In this document: positions 16,285 to 23,814 of the stretch, one piece after another
How the letters are laid out: each line of letters begins with the position of its first letter
Position numbering within the stretch: position 1 is the first letter of the stretch
NCBI GenBank assembly: GCA_002480495.1
Contig: DLCG01000016.1
Coordinates: 22,098 to 86,097, forward strand
Source: Rhodobiaceae bacterium UBA7804
GTDB taxonomy: Bacteria > Pseudomonadota > Alphaproteobacteria > Parvibaculales > Parvibaculaceae
Direction: 5' to 3'
DNA length: 64,000 nt
Notes under the pieces: generated by a model
Databases searched by the model: none
Told to the model about the DNA's origin: nothing
Seen by the model: only the letters and a program-made list of their open reading frames with translations
Program-made: the position numbers and the translations under genes

Positions 16285-16809
16285 TCAGCCGATCTCTTTG
16301 TAAAAGTAAGTCGTGGGGCAGGGCGCGCCGTCCGGCATCAGCGCATAATTCGGAATTTCGCCCACGCGCGTCCAGCCGCCGCGCTCATAGAGGCGGTAGC
16401 CCGCGCTCCCCGTCACCGTGTCGAGAACGAGCAGCGTCTTCCCTTCCGCGCGGGCGCAGTCTTCCGCCGCCTGGAGCAGCGCCGCGCCGAGCCCGCGTCC
16501 CCGCGCATCGCGATGCACCAGCATCTTGCCAAGGTCGCCCCGGTGCGGCTGGTTCTCCGGCAGGTCCCAGATCAGTTGCACCGTGCCGAGAATGCGGGTG
16601 CTCTCGTCTTCGGCGACAAGCAATGCCCGCTCGCCCCGCGCGGCGCTTGCCGCCACCTTCCGCCAGAAGGCATCGGCCTTTTCCCTCGTCATCGGCGCCA
16701 TGAAGCTCACCGAGGCCCCGCCCTCCACGCAATCAATCAGAACGTCGCAGAGCCCGGCAATCTCGCGCTCCGTAGGCTGATCGATGCGGCGGATGTTGGT
16801 GGTGGACAT
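16285..16809 (-). CDS. GNAT-family N-acetyltransferase
   Basis: 174 residues. The acetyl-CoA pyrophosphate-binding motif A is clear (KMLVHRDARGRGLGAALLQAAE, with R-x-x-G-x-G/A), preceded by the strand ILGTVQLIW and followed by LLVLDTVTGSAGYRLYERGGWTRVG, the motif B strand and helix. The overall pattern resembles small-molecule acetyltransferases, some conferring antibiotic or amine detoxification. The substrate is not identifiable. It is convergent with the SDR gene. Just upstream the GC content drops and the orphan membrane protein begins. Confidence 0.9.
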   Translation of the reverse strand: MSTTNIRRIDQPTEREIAGLCDVLIDCVEGGASVSFMAPMTREKADAFWRKVAASAARGERALLVAEDESTRILGTVQLIWDLPENQPHRGDLGKMLVHRDARGRGLGAALLQAAEDCARAEGKTLLVLDTVTGSAGYRLYERGGWTRVGEIPNYALMPDGAPCPTTYFYKEIG

Positions 16810-16927
16810 AAGAATCCTTCTGAACCGGAGTACTGTTGCGGCTTAGTGTAGAGCCAAACCCGAGAAGTCCAGAAGGTGAAGGGCTGAAAATAAACTCACG
16901 ACATAGTGCAGAAAAAGGGGATGCTGC

Positions 16928-18289
16928 TTATCTACGTCCCGGATGCTTGAAGTGCTGAATTGTCAAATTGCGGACATAGCCACCGAGGTCATCATCTCCC
17001 CAATTTGACCGGTCCAGTGTCACGCACACGTCATCAATTACTATGGCGTTAGGTTCGGAGCTTTGCGCCGAGGCGTAGATCACTGCTGCTCGCTCTGCAT
17101 CAAACGTTTTAGTAAGCAGAGTCAGCGCCCGTATGTCAAAGGCGCGCTGCGCTTCATTCGTATCGTTCTGGTTTGAGCCATCGAGTGATAGCCGTAGTTT
17201 TGTCACGGCATGTTCATTGCCGGTGAGGTAATAGGAAATTCGATCTGCTAGCGCTTTCTCGTTCAATTTGACTGACGGTATATGCGCGAACCAATCCCAT
17301 TGTGTTCGATGGTAGTCCTCTGTGACGAGACCGTACTGTTCGAGAAAAAACCGCGCCTCATATGGCGACCAGCCGTCGGCACGCTTAACAGGGGGGGGAT
17401 TCTCTTCGACCTTGTAAAGTCGCTTGATTTCCCCAATGGCTTCTTTGATGCCCTGCTTGTCGGTGATATCGCGCTTCCGAGCGTCCCGAGATAGGCGCTT
17501 TACCCCTTCGATGTTCCAGCCGAATGCGAAGAGAGCACGCCAACGCGCATAACGGGCAACGGAAGCATGCTTTGGCCTTGTCCGCAGATAGTTGAAAGCT
17601 TCTTCGTAGGTCATATAAACCGCGAGAAGAAAAATAAATGGAATGAACATCAGCCACAGCAGTAAGGGTAAACCGAACTCGCGTAGTGTGTTCAATGACC
17701 AGAATTTTGTGACGTTAGCTGCAACTAGCCAATAGCTGAAGCCGAGGATGATGAGGCCTAAGAGAAATTGAAGCCAATAAAGTAGGCTAAGTACCCTGGC
17801 TGCACCGGGATGGTCGGTTTGGCGTTCACCGACAGCTATGAAAAGAGTGAGAAGCACAAGTGCCGGAAGCATCAGCAGTTCGACCCAGAGCGGAAAGCTT
17901 ACTAGCTCGGCAATGAAAAAGATGATGGCTGAGAGTGTGAAAGCATCGCGCACAAGCTTGCGTAACGCGTGCGGCTTGTCCTTGAGCTGTTGCGCCTCGA
18001 ACACGCTAGTGAAACCAATCGTTACCCACCACAGTAGGGTTGATTTTAGGTTGGGCCATTCCCATAGGTTCACTTCTGCGAGCAGCAAGACACAGACAGC
18101 GACATAGAAGGACATAAGCAACCAAAGCAGTGCGAGCTGGGGCATAAAGAAAGCACGCACGACGTTGAACGCGAGAGGGCGGACTTCTTTCCACAGCAGG
18201 ACAGAGGCCAGCAAGAGACTTAAGTAAATTAGGGTGGCTATCTCACGATTGCTCAGGTCGAAGCCGAAGTCGGCCATCGGGAGGGGCAT
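16928..18289 (-). CDS. Orphan multipass membrane protein in a lower-GC stretch
   Basis: 453 residues of unknown family. The N-terminal ~230 residues contain about seven hydrophobic segments (for example IATLIYLSLLLASVLLW, LLMSFYVAVCVLLLA, ELLMLPALVLLTLFIAV). The remaining ~220 residues look cytoplasmic and charged, with a possible helical bundle (ITDKQGIKEAIGEIKRLYKV) and a closing segment with VIDDVCVTLDRSNWGDDD. Codon choice and base composition differ sharply from both neighbours: the stretch is near half GC, with many AT-ending codons. No partner gene, integrase or tRNA is next to it. Transfer is inferred. A membrane-anchored sensor or defence protein is one guess, with nothing direct to support it. 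Confidence 0.8.
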   Translation of the reverse strand: MPLPMADFGFDLSNREIATLIYLSLLLASVLLWKEVRPLAFNVVRAFFMPQLALLWLLMSFYVAVCVLLLAEVNLWEWPNLKSTLLWWVTIGFTSVFEAQQLKDKPHALRKLVRDAFTLSAIIFFIAELVSFPLWVELLMLPALVLLTLFIAVGERQTDHPGAARVLSLLYWLQFLLGLIILGFSYWLVAANVTKFWSLNTLREFGLPLLLWLMFIPFIFLLAVYMTYEEAFNYLRTRPKHASVARYARWRALFAFGWNIEGVKRLSRDARKRDITDKQGIKEAIGEIKRLYKVEENPPPVKRADGWSPYEARFFLEQYGLVTEDYHRTQWDWFAHIPSVKLNEKALADRISYYLTGNEHAVTKLRLSLDGSNQNDTNEAQRAFDIRALTLLTKTFDAERAAVIYASAQSSEPNAIVIDDVCVTLDRSNWGDDDLGGYVRNLTIQHFKHPGRR

Positions 18290-18575
18290 TTTCTTCTGAG
18301 CCTCTGTCTAGCAGGCCTTACCAACCCTAAGCTTCTGCGCATTTTGTAAGCGGCTTTTACCGCAAGGCGATACCATGAGTATGAAGACACAGTTATCAGT
18401 AGGTATCAGTGACATTTGTTGGTGGGGAATGCTCCTGTCTTTCGACTTCTTGCTATCCCAAAATTGAATCATTAGTTGACCCATTGAGGGTTAGAGTAAA
18501 ATGAGCCGGGATGCGGGCGGCGAGTAAACGCCGCCCGTCCGCAGTCAAACAACCTCGATCCCTGTACGGACCTTC

Positions 18576-19049
18576 TTACTCCACCCGTTCCCAGATCTGG
18601 CTGCGGCTCATGAAGCCTTTGGAGCCCGTCACTTCCAGCTTCGAGCCGCCATCGGTGAGTTCGAGGCTTGCATTCGCCGTCTTGCCGTTTGCCGGGCGGA
18701 GGATCGTGCCGCCGGACCATTCGTCGCCATTCTTCGTCAGCCCCCAGAGGATCGCCATGCCGACAAGCGGCTGGTCGTGTCTGTCGCCTTCGCAGGCTGA
18801 GCAGGTGGTCTCGCCGTCATCCAGCAGTTCGACAATGGTGCCGGTGAGGGTTCCGTCCGCTTCCGTGATCTCGACCACGGTCTTGGGCGCGCCCGTGTCC
18901 GGGTCGAAGGTGCGCCATTTGCCCGTCGGCGCGGCGTCATCCGCCAGCGCGGGCGATGTGAGTGAGGGCAGCGCGGTTAGCGCCAGCGCGGCGGCAAAGG
19001 CAGCGGATGCGAGTGCGCGCGCGGCGCGGGCGTGAAGGCGGTCGGTCAT
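18576..19049 (-). CDS. DUF2147 secreted protein, paralogue A
   Basis: 157 residues with a signal peptide (AFAAALALTALPSLTSPALA) and one DUF2147 domain: GKWRTFDPDTGAPKTVVEI, GTIVELLDD, CSACEGD, GGTILRPANGKTANASLEL and the end motif SQIWERV. DUF2147 proteins are small periplasmic beta-barrels, lipocalin-like, of unknown ligand. A CxxC pair (CSAC) is shared with the paralogue next door. The same-length neighbour at 19181-19654 indicates tandem duplication followed by wide divergence. Confidence 0.9.
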   Translation of the reverse strand: MTDRLHARAARALASAAFAAALALTALPSLTSPALADDAAPTGKWRTFDPDTGAPKTVVEITEADGTLTGTIVELLDDGETTCSACEGDRHDQPLVGMAILWGLTKNGDEWSGGTILRPANGKTANASLELTDGGSKLEVTGSKGFMSRSQIWERVE

Positions 19050-19106
19050 TCTTCTCTCCCCCAGTTTTGCTGCTGCTTTTGTGGCAGTCCACCTGCCAAC
19101 ATAGAA

Positions 19107-19146
19107 GAACCCGCAAGCGGGGCCAAGCAGGCCCGCATGCGGGTTC
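19107..19146. repeat. Long imperfect hairpin between the DUF2147 genes
   Basis: GAACCCGCAAGCGGGGCC (19107-19124) pairs with GGCCCGCATGCGGGTTC (19130-19146) apart from one bulge and one mismatch, around a five-base loop. It follows the 19181-19654 gene on the reverse strand and precedes its paralogue. It could end the first transcript or be a small palindromic repeat. Confidence 0.55.
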
Positions 19147-19180
19147 CAGCGAAGATCATGTGACGTTCACGTAAGAGGGA

Positions 19181-19654
19181 TCAGTCGATCCGTTCCCACT
19201 TCTGGTCGACGCGGAGCGGCCCGCGGCCTGTCGTCATCTGCAGCGCCTTGCCGCCATCCACGAGGCCGAGGCGGGCGGGCGAGATCGTGCCCGTCGCCGG
19301 GCGCAGCAGGAAGCCGCCGCTCCAGCCTTGCGCGTCGGGGCGGAAGCCGGAAAGGAACTTCATGCCCGCGAGCGGCTTGTTCCGGTTTTCGCCCGTGCAG
19401 CTCCAGCAGATCGCGTCTTCCGGGCCGTCGGCGAGCTTCACGATATGGCCTTCGAGCGCGCCATTCTCTTCCTCGATCTCGACGATCATGAGCGGTTCGC
19501 CGCTTGCCGGGTGGTGGATGAGCCATTTGCCTTCCGCCGAGCCGCTGGCGGCGCTGGCGGGCGAGGCCGTGAGGGCGGGCAGGGCGAGGAGGGCGGCGGC
19601 GGCCAGCGCGGCCAGGCCGCGCGAGAGGCGGCGGGTGTTCGGTGCGAGGGTCAT
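19181..19654 (-). CDS. DUF2147 secreted protein, paralogue B
   Basis: 157 residues, exactly as long as the neighbouring paralogue. Signal peptide LAALAAAALLALPALTASPASA, then the DUF2147 pattern GKWLIHHPASGEPLMIVEI, GHIVKLADG, CWSCTGE, GGFLLRPATGTISPARLGL and VDQKWERI. The CxxC (CWSC) is conserved between the two copies, suggesting a disulfide or metal site. The periplasmic ligand is unknown. A perfect 11-bp inverted repeat lies 16 bases upstream of the ATG, in the position of an operator or leader hairpin. Paralogue A has no matching dyad, so the two are probably controlled differently. Confidence 0.9.
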   Translation of the reverse strand: MTLAPNTRRLSRGLAALAAAALLALPALTASPASAASGSAEGKWLIHHPASGEPLMIVEIEEENGALEGHIVKLADGPEDAICWSCTGENRNKPLAGMKFLSGFRPDAQGWSGGFLLRPATGTISPARLGLVDGGKALQMTTGRGPLRVDQKWERID

Positions 19655-19669
19655 GTCGGGGCTCCCGGG

Positions 19670-19698
19670 TTATATTGGCATTTCGAGTGCCAATATAA
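19670..19698. promoter_or_regulatory. Perfect 11-bp inverted repeat before DUF2147 gene B
   Basis: TTATATTGGCA (19670-19680) and TGCCAATATAA (19688-19698) are exact inverted arms around seven bases. The AT-rich dyad is 16 bases before the start codon, overlapping the expected leader or promoter. It may bind a repressor or form an mRNA hairpin. Confidence 0.6.
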
Positions 19699-19787
19699 GC
19701 AGGTTCACACGGGATGCAAGCCTAGGGTGAAACTTAAATTGTGGGGCGAGGGCGGGCGCGCGGGCTTCCTCCCGCCCTCCCGTTTGC

Positions 19788-19793
19788 TATAAC
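19788..19793 (+). promoter_or_regulatory. Possible -10 element of the riboswitch-gdx transcript
   Basis: TATAAC would place the transcript start at about 19800, just where the first riboswitch hairpin opens. The matching -35 (TTCCTC, about 16 bases upstream) is weak. Confidence 0.4.
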
Positions 19794-19800
19794 GGTCCTT

Positions 19801-19863
19801 GCAGGGACGGCCCTGCCGGGGCGGCGCGCGCCGCTTCCGAACCCTTCGCGGGGACGGCCTCGC
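19801..19863 (+). ncRNA. Guanidine-II (mini-ykkC) riboswitch
   Basis: Two hairpins with the diagnostic ACGR loops: GCAGGG-ACGG-CCCTGC at 19801-19816 and GCGGGG-ACGG-CCTCGC at 19848-19863 (one G-U pair), joined by a 31-base linker. This is the whole consensus of the mini-ykkC class, which binds guanidinium with one ligand per ACGR loop. It ends about ten bases before the Shine-Dalgarno (GGGAGAG) of an SMR exporter of the Gdx type, the standard target. In this class ligand binding stabilises both hairpins and frees the ribosome site. The assignment rests on both structure and context. Confidence 0.88.
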
Positions 19864-19884
19864 TTCTCGATACGGGAGAGGCAG

Positions 19885-20202
19885 ATGGCCTGGGCCTATC
19901 TTTTCACAGCAAGCGCCGCCGAAATCGTCTGGGCCTATACGCTCAAGGCGAGCGACGGCTTCACGCGTCCGCTCTGGTCGGTGGTGAACCTCGTCGCCAT
20001 GCTGGCCACCGTCTGGTTTCTCGCGCAGGCGGTCCGCACGCTCCCCCTCGGCACGGCCTATGCCGTCTGGACAGGGGTGGGCGTCGTCGGCGCGGCGGCG
20101 CTCGGCGTTCTCTTCATGGGGGAGGCCCTGTCGCCGCTCCGGCTGGGCGCCATCGCACTTATCCTCACCGGCGTGCTGATGCTGAAGCTCGCCGAGGGGT
20201 GA
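19885..20202 (+). CDS. gdx: Guanidinium exporter Gdx/SugE (SMR family)
   Basis: 105 residues with four transmembrane helices. ATG 19885 follows GGGAGAGGC. The N-terminal helix carries the essential Glu (ASAAEIVWAYTLKAS) and the second half has the SugE/Gdx signature GTAYAVWTGVGVVGAAALGVLFMGE. Small multidrug resistance proteins of this subtype are dual-topology dimers that export guanidinium in exchange for protons, rather than broad quaternary-amine pumps. The guanidine-II riboswitch directly upstream supports that substrate. The gene is alone in its transcript. Confidence 0.92.
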   Translation: MAWAYLFTASAAEIVWAYTLKASDGFTRPLWSVVNLVAMLATVWFLAQAVRTLPLGTAYAVWTGVGVVGAAALGVLFMGEALSPLRLGAIALILTGVLMLKLAEG

Positions 20203-20230
20203 GGCTTATCCCCCCCTCAGGTCTCTCGGG

Positions 20231-20401
20231 CGGGGACAAACACGCCTTGCCGCGCGGCGAGTTATCCTCGGGGTACGGAGGAAATAATCCCCGGCTGCGG
20301 GGATTGGTGCGCCCAATGTGACGGTTGCGTGACGTTACGATGACGGTGGGTCGTGTTTATCCCCGCCGGGCGTGCGATTTGTCCCCGCTCGCGGGGATAA
20401 A
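20231..20401. repeat. Composite palindromic repeat, copy 1
   Basis: This stretch holds CGGGGACAA (20231-20239), an ATCCCCGGCTGCGGGGAT-type hairpin near 20287-20304, a TGACG-repeat tract (20317-20347) and a TTTGTCCCCGC/GCGGGGATAAA hairpin (20378-20401). Read in reverse, the tract is GTCATCGTAACGTCACG, 15 of 16 bases identical to copy 3. Copies 2 and 3 lie at 26016 and 53084. Confidence 0.7.
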
Positions 20402-20403
20402 GA

Positions 20404-20432
20404 CAAAAAAAGGGAGGGCGCGGGGCCCTCCC
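20404..20432 (-). terminator. Rho-independent terminator of the CsgG-like gene
   Basis: On the reverse strand GGGAGGGC (20432-20425) and GCCCTCCC (20419-20412) pair around a five-base loop and run into TTTTTTTT. It lies about 120 bp beyond the stop of the CsgG-like lipoprotein gene. Confidence 0.85.
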
Positions 20433-20553
20433 AGTTTGTGTCTCAAGGCTCCCGCCGGAGGCCGACCAGCCAGGCGCATTGAGGGCGTGAACCGGCGATG
20501 TCCTTTTTCAGGTCCTTTCGGGCATCGCCGGTAATTCGTTGGATTTCAGTGGG

Positions 20554-21603
20554 TTAGTAGCTGCCGCCGCGGAGGCTTCCGGCGTCGAAGACCGGTTCCT
20601 CGTAATAGGCGTAGGGGTCGTTCTCGCGCACCGCCCGGGGCTGCGCTTCCGCCACGCGCTGGCTCTGCGCGGGCTTCGCCTTCGCGCCGGGGTTCGCCTG
20701 GCGGTAGTCGATCTCGCCCATCGGGTCCTTGTTGCCCGGGAAACGGGCGCAATCGGAAGGGTTCACGCCGTAGAGCGGGACGAGGAGCTTCAGCACCGCG
20801 CGTTCGACAACGGCGCGGACCGCGAGCTGGATCGGTTCCTGCGCGCTCGAGCCGATGCCGAGCGAGAAGAGGTTGCCGCCGAAGAAGTCGAACACGCCCG
20901 CCTTGATTTCGCGGCCGACGATCTGCTTCTGGTAGGAAACATAATCGACGACTTCGAGCGTGCGGCTGTTCACGAGGCGCAGGTCGAGGCCGATATTCAT
21001 GACATAGGCGGAAGCGGACGCATTCGCCGCCGCGCCCATGTCGCCGCCCTCGGCGAAGCCCGCATTGAGGCCGCCGGACTGGATGTTGAAGTTCAGCTCC
21101 GTGATACCGCCCACGAGATAGTAGTCGGAGCCGCGGATTTCACCTGCGTATATCTTGCGGTAGTCCTCTTCCTGGCCGCCGTCGCCGATCAGCTTGTTGT
21201 TCGTGTATTTCAGTTCGAGTTCGGTGATCGAGGTGTCGTAGCGCTCGACGAGCGGCACGCCTGCCTTGCCAAGCGCGGACATCGCCATCAGCGAGGCGCC
21301 CTGTGTGATTTTCATGCCCGTGCCGTCGGCTTCCGACTTGCCGGTGTAGTCGCGGATGTTGCCCACCGCGATGCGCGTCGCCGTGGCGCCCATGGGAACA
21401 TGGTTCGCGAGGCAGCGCAGGGCGTTGGAGTAGGGCGTCTCGTTGTTGATGACGGGTGCGTTGCCGATCGGCGCCGCGTAGCGGCCGTCGGAGCCGGCAT
21501 TGGCGCTGACGCAGCCTGTAAGCGCGAAAGCCATGGCGAGGACGCCCAGCGTCCGCCTGGGCATTCCACTCTTCGTCGCGATCGACACAACCGTTGAAAA
21601 CAC
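20554..21603 (-). CDS. CsgG/HfaB-like outer-membrane lipoprotein
   Basis: 349 residues. The start is GTG at 21603, set by AGGAGG seven bases upstream. The signal peptide ends in lipobox LTGC (Cys 31). The core matches the CsgG family: AVGNIRDYTGKSEADGTG, TQGASLMAMSALGKAGVPLVERYDTS, ELELKYTNNKLIGD, then YYLVGGITELNFNIQSGG and LDLRLVNSRTLEVVDYVSYQKQI. CsgG forms the nonameric secretion pore for curli; HfaB, its alphaproteobacterial cousin, anchors holdfast to the stalk. The last ~65 residues are unconserved and charged. No csgA/B/E/F, hfaA or hfaD gene lies beside it, so the cargo is unknown. Confidence 0.9.
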   Translation of the reverse strand: MFSTVVSIATKSGMPRRTLGVLAMAFALTGCVSANAGSDGRYAAPIGNAPVINNETPYSNALRCLANHVPMGATATRIAVGNIRDYTGKSEADGTGMKITQGASLMAMSALGKAGVPLVERYDTSITELELKYTNNKLIGDGGQEEDYRKIYAGEIRGSDYYLVGGITELNFNIQSGGLNAGFAEGGDMGAAANASASAYVMNIGLDLRLVNSRTLEVVDYVSYQKQIVGREIKAGVFDFFGGNLFSLGIGSSAQEPIQLAVRAVVERAVLKLLVPLYGVNPSDCARFPGNKDPMGEIDYRQANPGAKAKPAQSQRVAEAQPRAVRENDPYAYYEEPVFDAGSLRGGSY

Positions 21604-21965
21604 TTTGGCCTCCTGATGTCACCTTTCGGCGGTTGCGTTGGCGATCATTGTTTTTCGATTCTGCCACCGCGCCGCCGAGGCTTCGGTTGACCCGGTGATT
21701 GCAACCGGTGTGCCAGCGGTCATATTTCGTTAAGAAGTGCGGGAATCCGCCGTTTTTCATGCCGGTCCCGGGATATATCGAGGAGGCTGGACCGCTCCCG
21801 GGCCATGCCGGTACGAGGTCCGACGCGGTCGTTCCCGTTTCGAGACGTCAATTCGGCGTTAATCCTGTCCCGTGCTGCGACAGGTGGGGATAACCGGGTT
21901 GCGGCTCGTGCGTGCCCGCGCGACACTTCGCGCCGTTCGCAATTAACCAATACGGATCGAAAAAG
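21604..21965. other. Divergent intergenic region, no gene
   Basis: A 362-bp spacer between the reverse-strand CsgG-like gene and the forward isomerase gene. It contains the AGGAGG of the former and AT-richer stretches suited to promoters. The short open frames on the reverse strand here have no recognisable features. Confidence 0.5.
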
Positions 21966-22568
21966 TTGGCAAAGCTCGAGTTCTTCTTCGATTGTTCCAG
22001 TCCCTGGACATATCTCGCCTTCAGCCGGATCGAGGATCTGGTGAAGCGGACGGGAGCGGAAATGGTCTGGAAGCCGATTCTGGTCGGCGGCGTGTTCAAC
22101 GCGGTTAACGAAAGCGTCTATGAGGCCCGCGCCAATCCGCATCCGGTAAAGGGCAGGTATTACGTCAAGGATCTGCAGGACTGGGCCCGATATTGCGGTA
22201 TCAAGATCGGCAAGCCGCCCGTCTTTCCCGTGCGGTCGGTCGATGCCATGCGCGCGGCCATCGTGGCGCAGGAGGAGGGCAAGCTTCCCGAGTTCGCCTG
22301 GGCCACGTTCAAGAGCTATTGGGAAGACCTCAATGATATCAGCCAGCCCGCCGCGCTCGAAGACATCTGCCGCTCGGTCGGTCTCGACTGGGACGAGGTC
22401 AGCGAGCGCATCAAGAGCGAAGAAGTGAAGGGCAGGCTTCGCGCGAATACGGAAGAGCTCATTGCGCGGGGCGGCTTCGGCTCTCCGACGATGTATGTGA
22501 ACGACAAGGATATGTATTTCGGGAATGACCGGCTCCCGCTGGTGGAGGCGGCGCTTCTCAATGGCTGA
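21966..22568 (+). CDS. 2-hydroxychromene-2-carboxylate isomerase family (DsbA-fold) protein
   Basis: 200 residues starting at TTG 21966, the codon that yields the family's usual N-terminus (AKLEFFFDCSSPWTYLAFSRIE); GGATCG lies upstream and the longer frame from GTG 21912 is unconserved. The kappa-GST/DsbA fold shows in CSSPWTYLAF, WKPILVGGVFNAVN, and the late GGFGSPTMYVNDKDMYFGNDRLPLVEAAL with its cis-proline. HCCA isomerases use glutathione in naphthalene breakdown; most homologues outside such clusters act on unknown substrates. The stop overlaps the rhomboid start by eight bases, so the two share a transcript. Confidence 0.88.
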   Translation: MAKLEFFFDCSSPWTYLAFSRIEDLVKRTGAEMVWKPILVGGVFNAVNESVYEARANPHPVKGRYYVKDLQDWARYCGIKIGKPPVFPVRSVDAMRAAIVAQEEGKLPEFAWATFKSYWEDLNDISQPAALEDICRSVGLDWDEVSERIKSEEVKGRLRANTEELIARGGFGSPTMYVNDKDMYFGNDRLPLVEAALLNG

Positions 22569-23391
22569 TCCCTATTCGAGCGACCTGCCGCCGCGGCGCG
22601 AGCCGCCGGCGTTCAATGTTCCGGGCGCCGTTCTGGTGCTGCTTGTGCTCATATTCGGTGTCCAGATCGTCGCGATTTCGCTTTCCTTCGAACAGCAGGC
22701 GCAGATCCTCCTGCTGTTCTCTCTCATTCCCGCCCGCTATCTGCCCGAGGCAGTCGCCCTGCAGCCTGCCTTTCCCGGCGGCGTCGGCGCGGAACTCTGG
22801 ACCCCCATCACCTATACGTTCCTGCATGGCGGCTGGGAGCATCTGATCGTCAATAGTGTGTGGCTGCTCGCCTTCGGCTCGCCAGTTGCGCGCAGGCTCG
22901 GACCCATGCGGTTCCTGCTCTTCTATTTCCTGTGCGGAATCGCGGGTGCCCTGCTTCACGTTGTTCTCTATGCGGGCTCGGAAATCCCGGTCGTTGGCGC
23001 GTCGGCGGCGATATCGGGTCTGATGGGCGGGGCCGCCCGCTTCGTTTTCCTTGCAGACGGCCCACTGGGCGCCCTGGGCGGGCGAGGTCTTGACCGTCCG
23101 ATGGGGGGCGGTGCGCGGCGGGCCGGCATCCTCACCGCGCTCCGGGATCGCCGTACGCTGATTTTCGTCGGTGTCTGGATCGGCCTCAACCTGCTTTTCG
23201 GAGCGACGGCTCTCAGCGGCATACTCGGCGTGGCAGTGCAGGTCGCGTGGGAAGCGCATCTCGGCGGATTTCTTTTCGGACTCCTCGTTTTCGGGCTGTT
23301 CGACCCACTGCGCTGGTCACCTTCGGGCGGGCCCGGCAATGTCGGCTATGGCGAATGGCTTGGTGATCAAGGCGGCGACGACTACCGCTAG
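22561..23391 (+). CDS. Rhomboid-family intramembrane serine protease
   Basis: 276 residues. The ATG at 22561 overlaps the end of the isomerase gene. Six or so hydrophobic helices carry the rhomboid signature: TFLHGGWEHLIVNSVWLLAFG (His 94, Asn 98), the nucleophile in VVGASAAISGLMGG (Ser 148) and the catalytic His in AWEAHLGGFLFG (His 233). A soluble loop of about 40 residues (GGRGLDRPMGGGARR) interrupts the middle of the bundle. Rhomboids cut single-pass membrane proteins inside the bilayer. The substrate here is unknown. Confidence 0.93.
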   Translation: MADPYSSDLPPRREPPAFNVPGAVLVLLVLIFGVQIVAISLSFEQQAQILLLFSLIPARYLPEAVALQPAFPGGVGAELWTPITYTFLHGGWEHLIVNSVWLLAFGSPVARRLGPMRFLLFYFLCGIAGALLHVVLYAGSEIPVVGASAAISGLMGGAARFVFLADGPLGALGGRGLDRPMGGGARRAGILTALRDRRTLIFVGVWIGLNLLFGATALSGILGVAVQVAWEAHLGGFLFGLLVFGLFDPLRWSPSGGPGNVGYGEWLGDQGGDDYR

Positions 23392-23435
23392 GGCTCGCCG
23401 ATCATTGAATCCGCTGCAGGGTGAACCACATAGGA

Positions 23436-23464
23436 AAAAGGCCCTTTGCCCCTCACGGCCTTTT
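23436..23464 (+). terminator. Short stem-loop after rhomboid gene
   Basis: AAAAGGCC (23436-23443) pairs with GGCCTTTT (23457-23464) around a 13-base loop. It lies 45 bp after the rhomboid stop and directly before the AGGAGGAG of the DUF4389 gene, so it may end the first transcript. Confidence 0.5.
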
Positions 23465-23478
23465 CAGGAGGAGACCCA

Positions 23479-23814
23479 ATGAGCGATACATCTGCGCACC
23501 CGGACAGCGGCCCGGAAAGCGCGCATACGTCCCATCGCGAAGAAGCGCCATCCGCGCGCAAGGAACTCTGGATCCGCTTCCTTTATATGATCGCGTTCTG
23601 GTTTCTCGGAAACATCGCCTTTTCCGTCGCGATCTTCCTCGGTGCGTTGCAGTTCGTCGTGATCCTCATCACAGGCAGCAAGAATGAGGAACTGCGCGGT
23701 TTCAGCCGCAACCTGATCCAGTATGTATGGGAATGTCTCGCCTTCGTGATCTTCGCGCGCGAAGACAAACCGTTCCCGCTTGGACGGTTTCCGTCCGTAA
23801 CTAGTTCCGACTGA
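23479..23814 (+). CDS. DUF4389 small membrane protein
   Basis: 111 residues from ATG 23479 after AGGAGGAG. The first 35 residues are polar (SDTSAHPDSGPESAHTSHREE), then come two membrane helices (IRFLYMIAFWFLGNIAFSVA and IFLGALQFVVILITG) and the DUF4389 signature NEELRGFSRNLIQYVWECLAFVIFAREDKPFPLGRFP. The family has no known function but is frequent in alphaproteobacteria. It overlaps the 3' end of the convergent TetR gene by 14 bases. Confidence 0.85.
   Translation: MSDTSAHPDSGPESAHTSHREEAPSARKELWIRFLYMIAFWFLGNIAFSVAIFLGALQFVVILITGSKNEELRGFSRNLIQYVWECLAFVIFAREDKPFPLGRFPSVTSSD

Noticed and set aside
16810..18575. Integrative element with att sites around the low-GC gene
   Set aside because: No integrase, tRNA gene or convincing direct repeat is visible at either edge.
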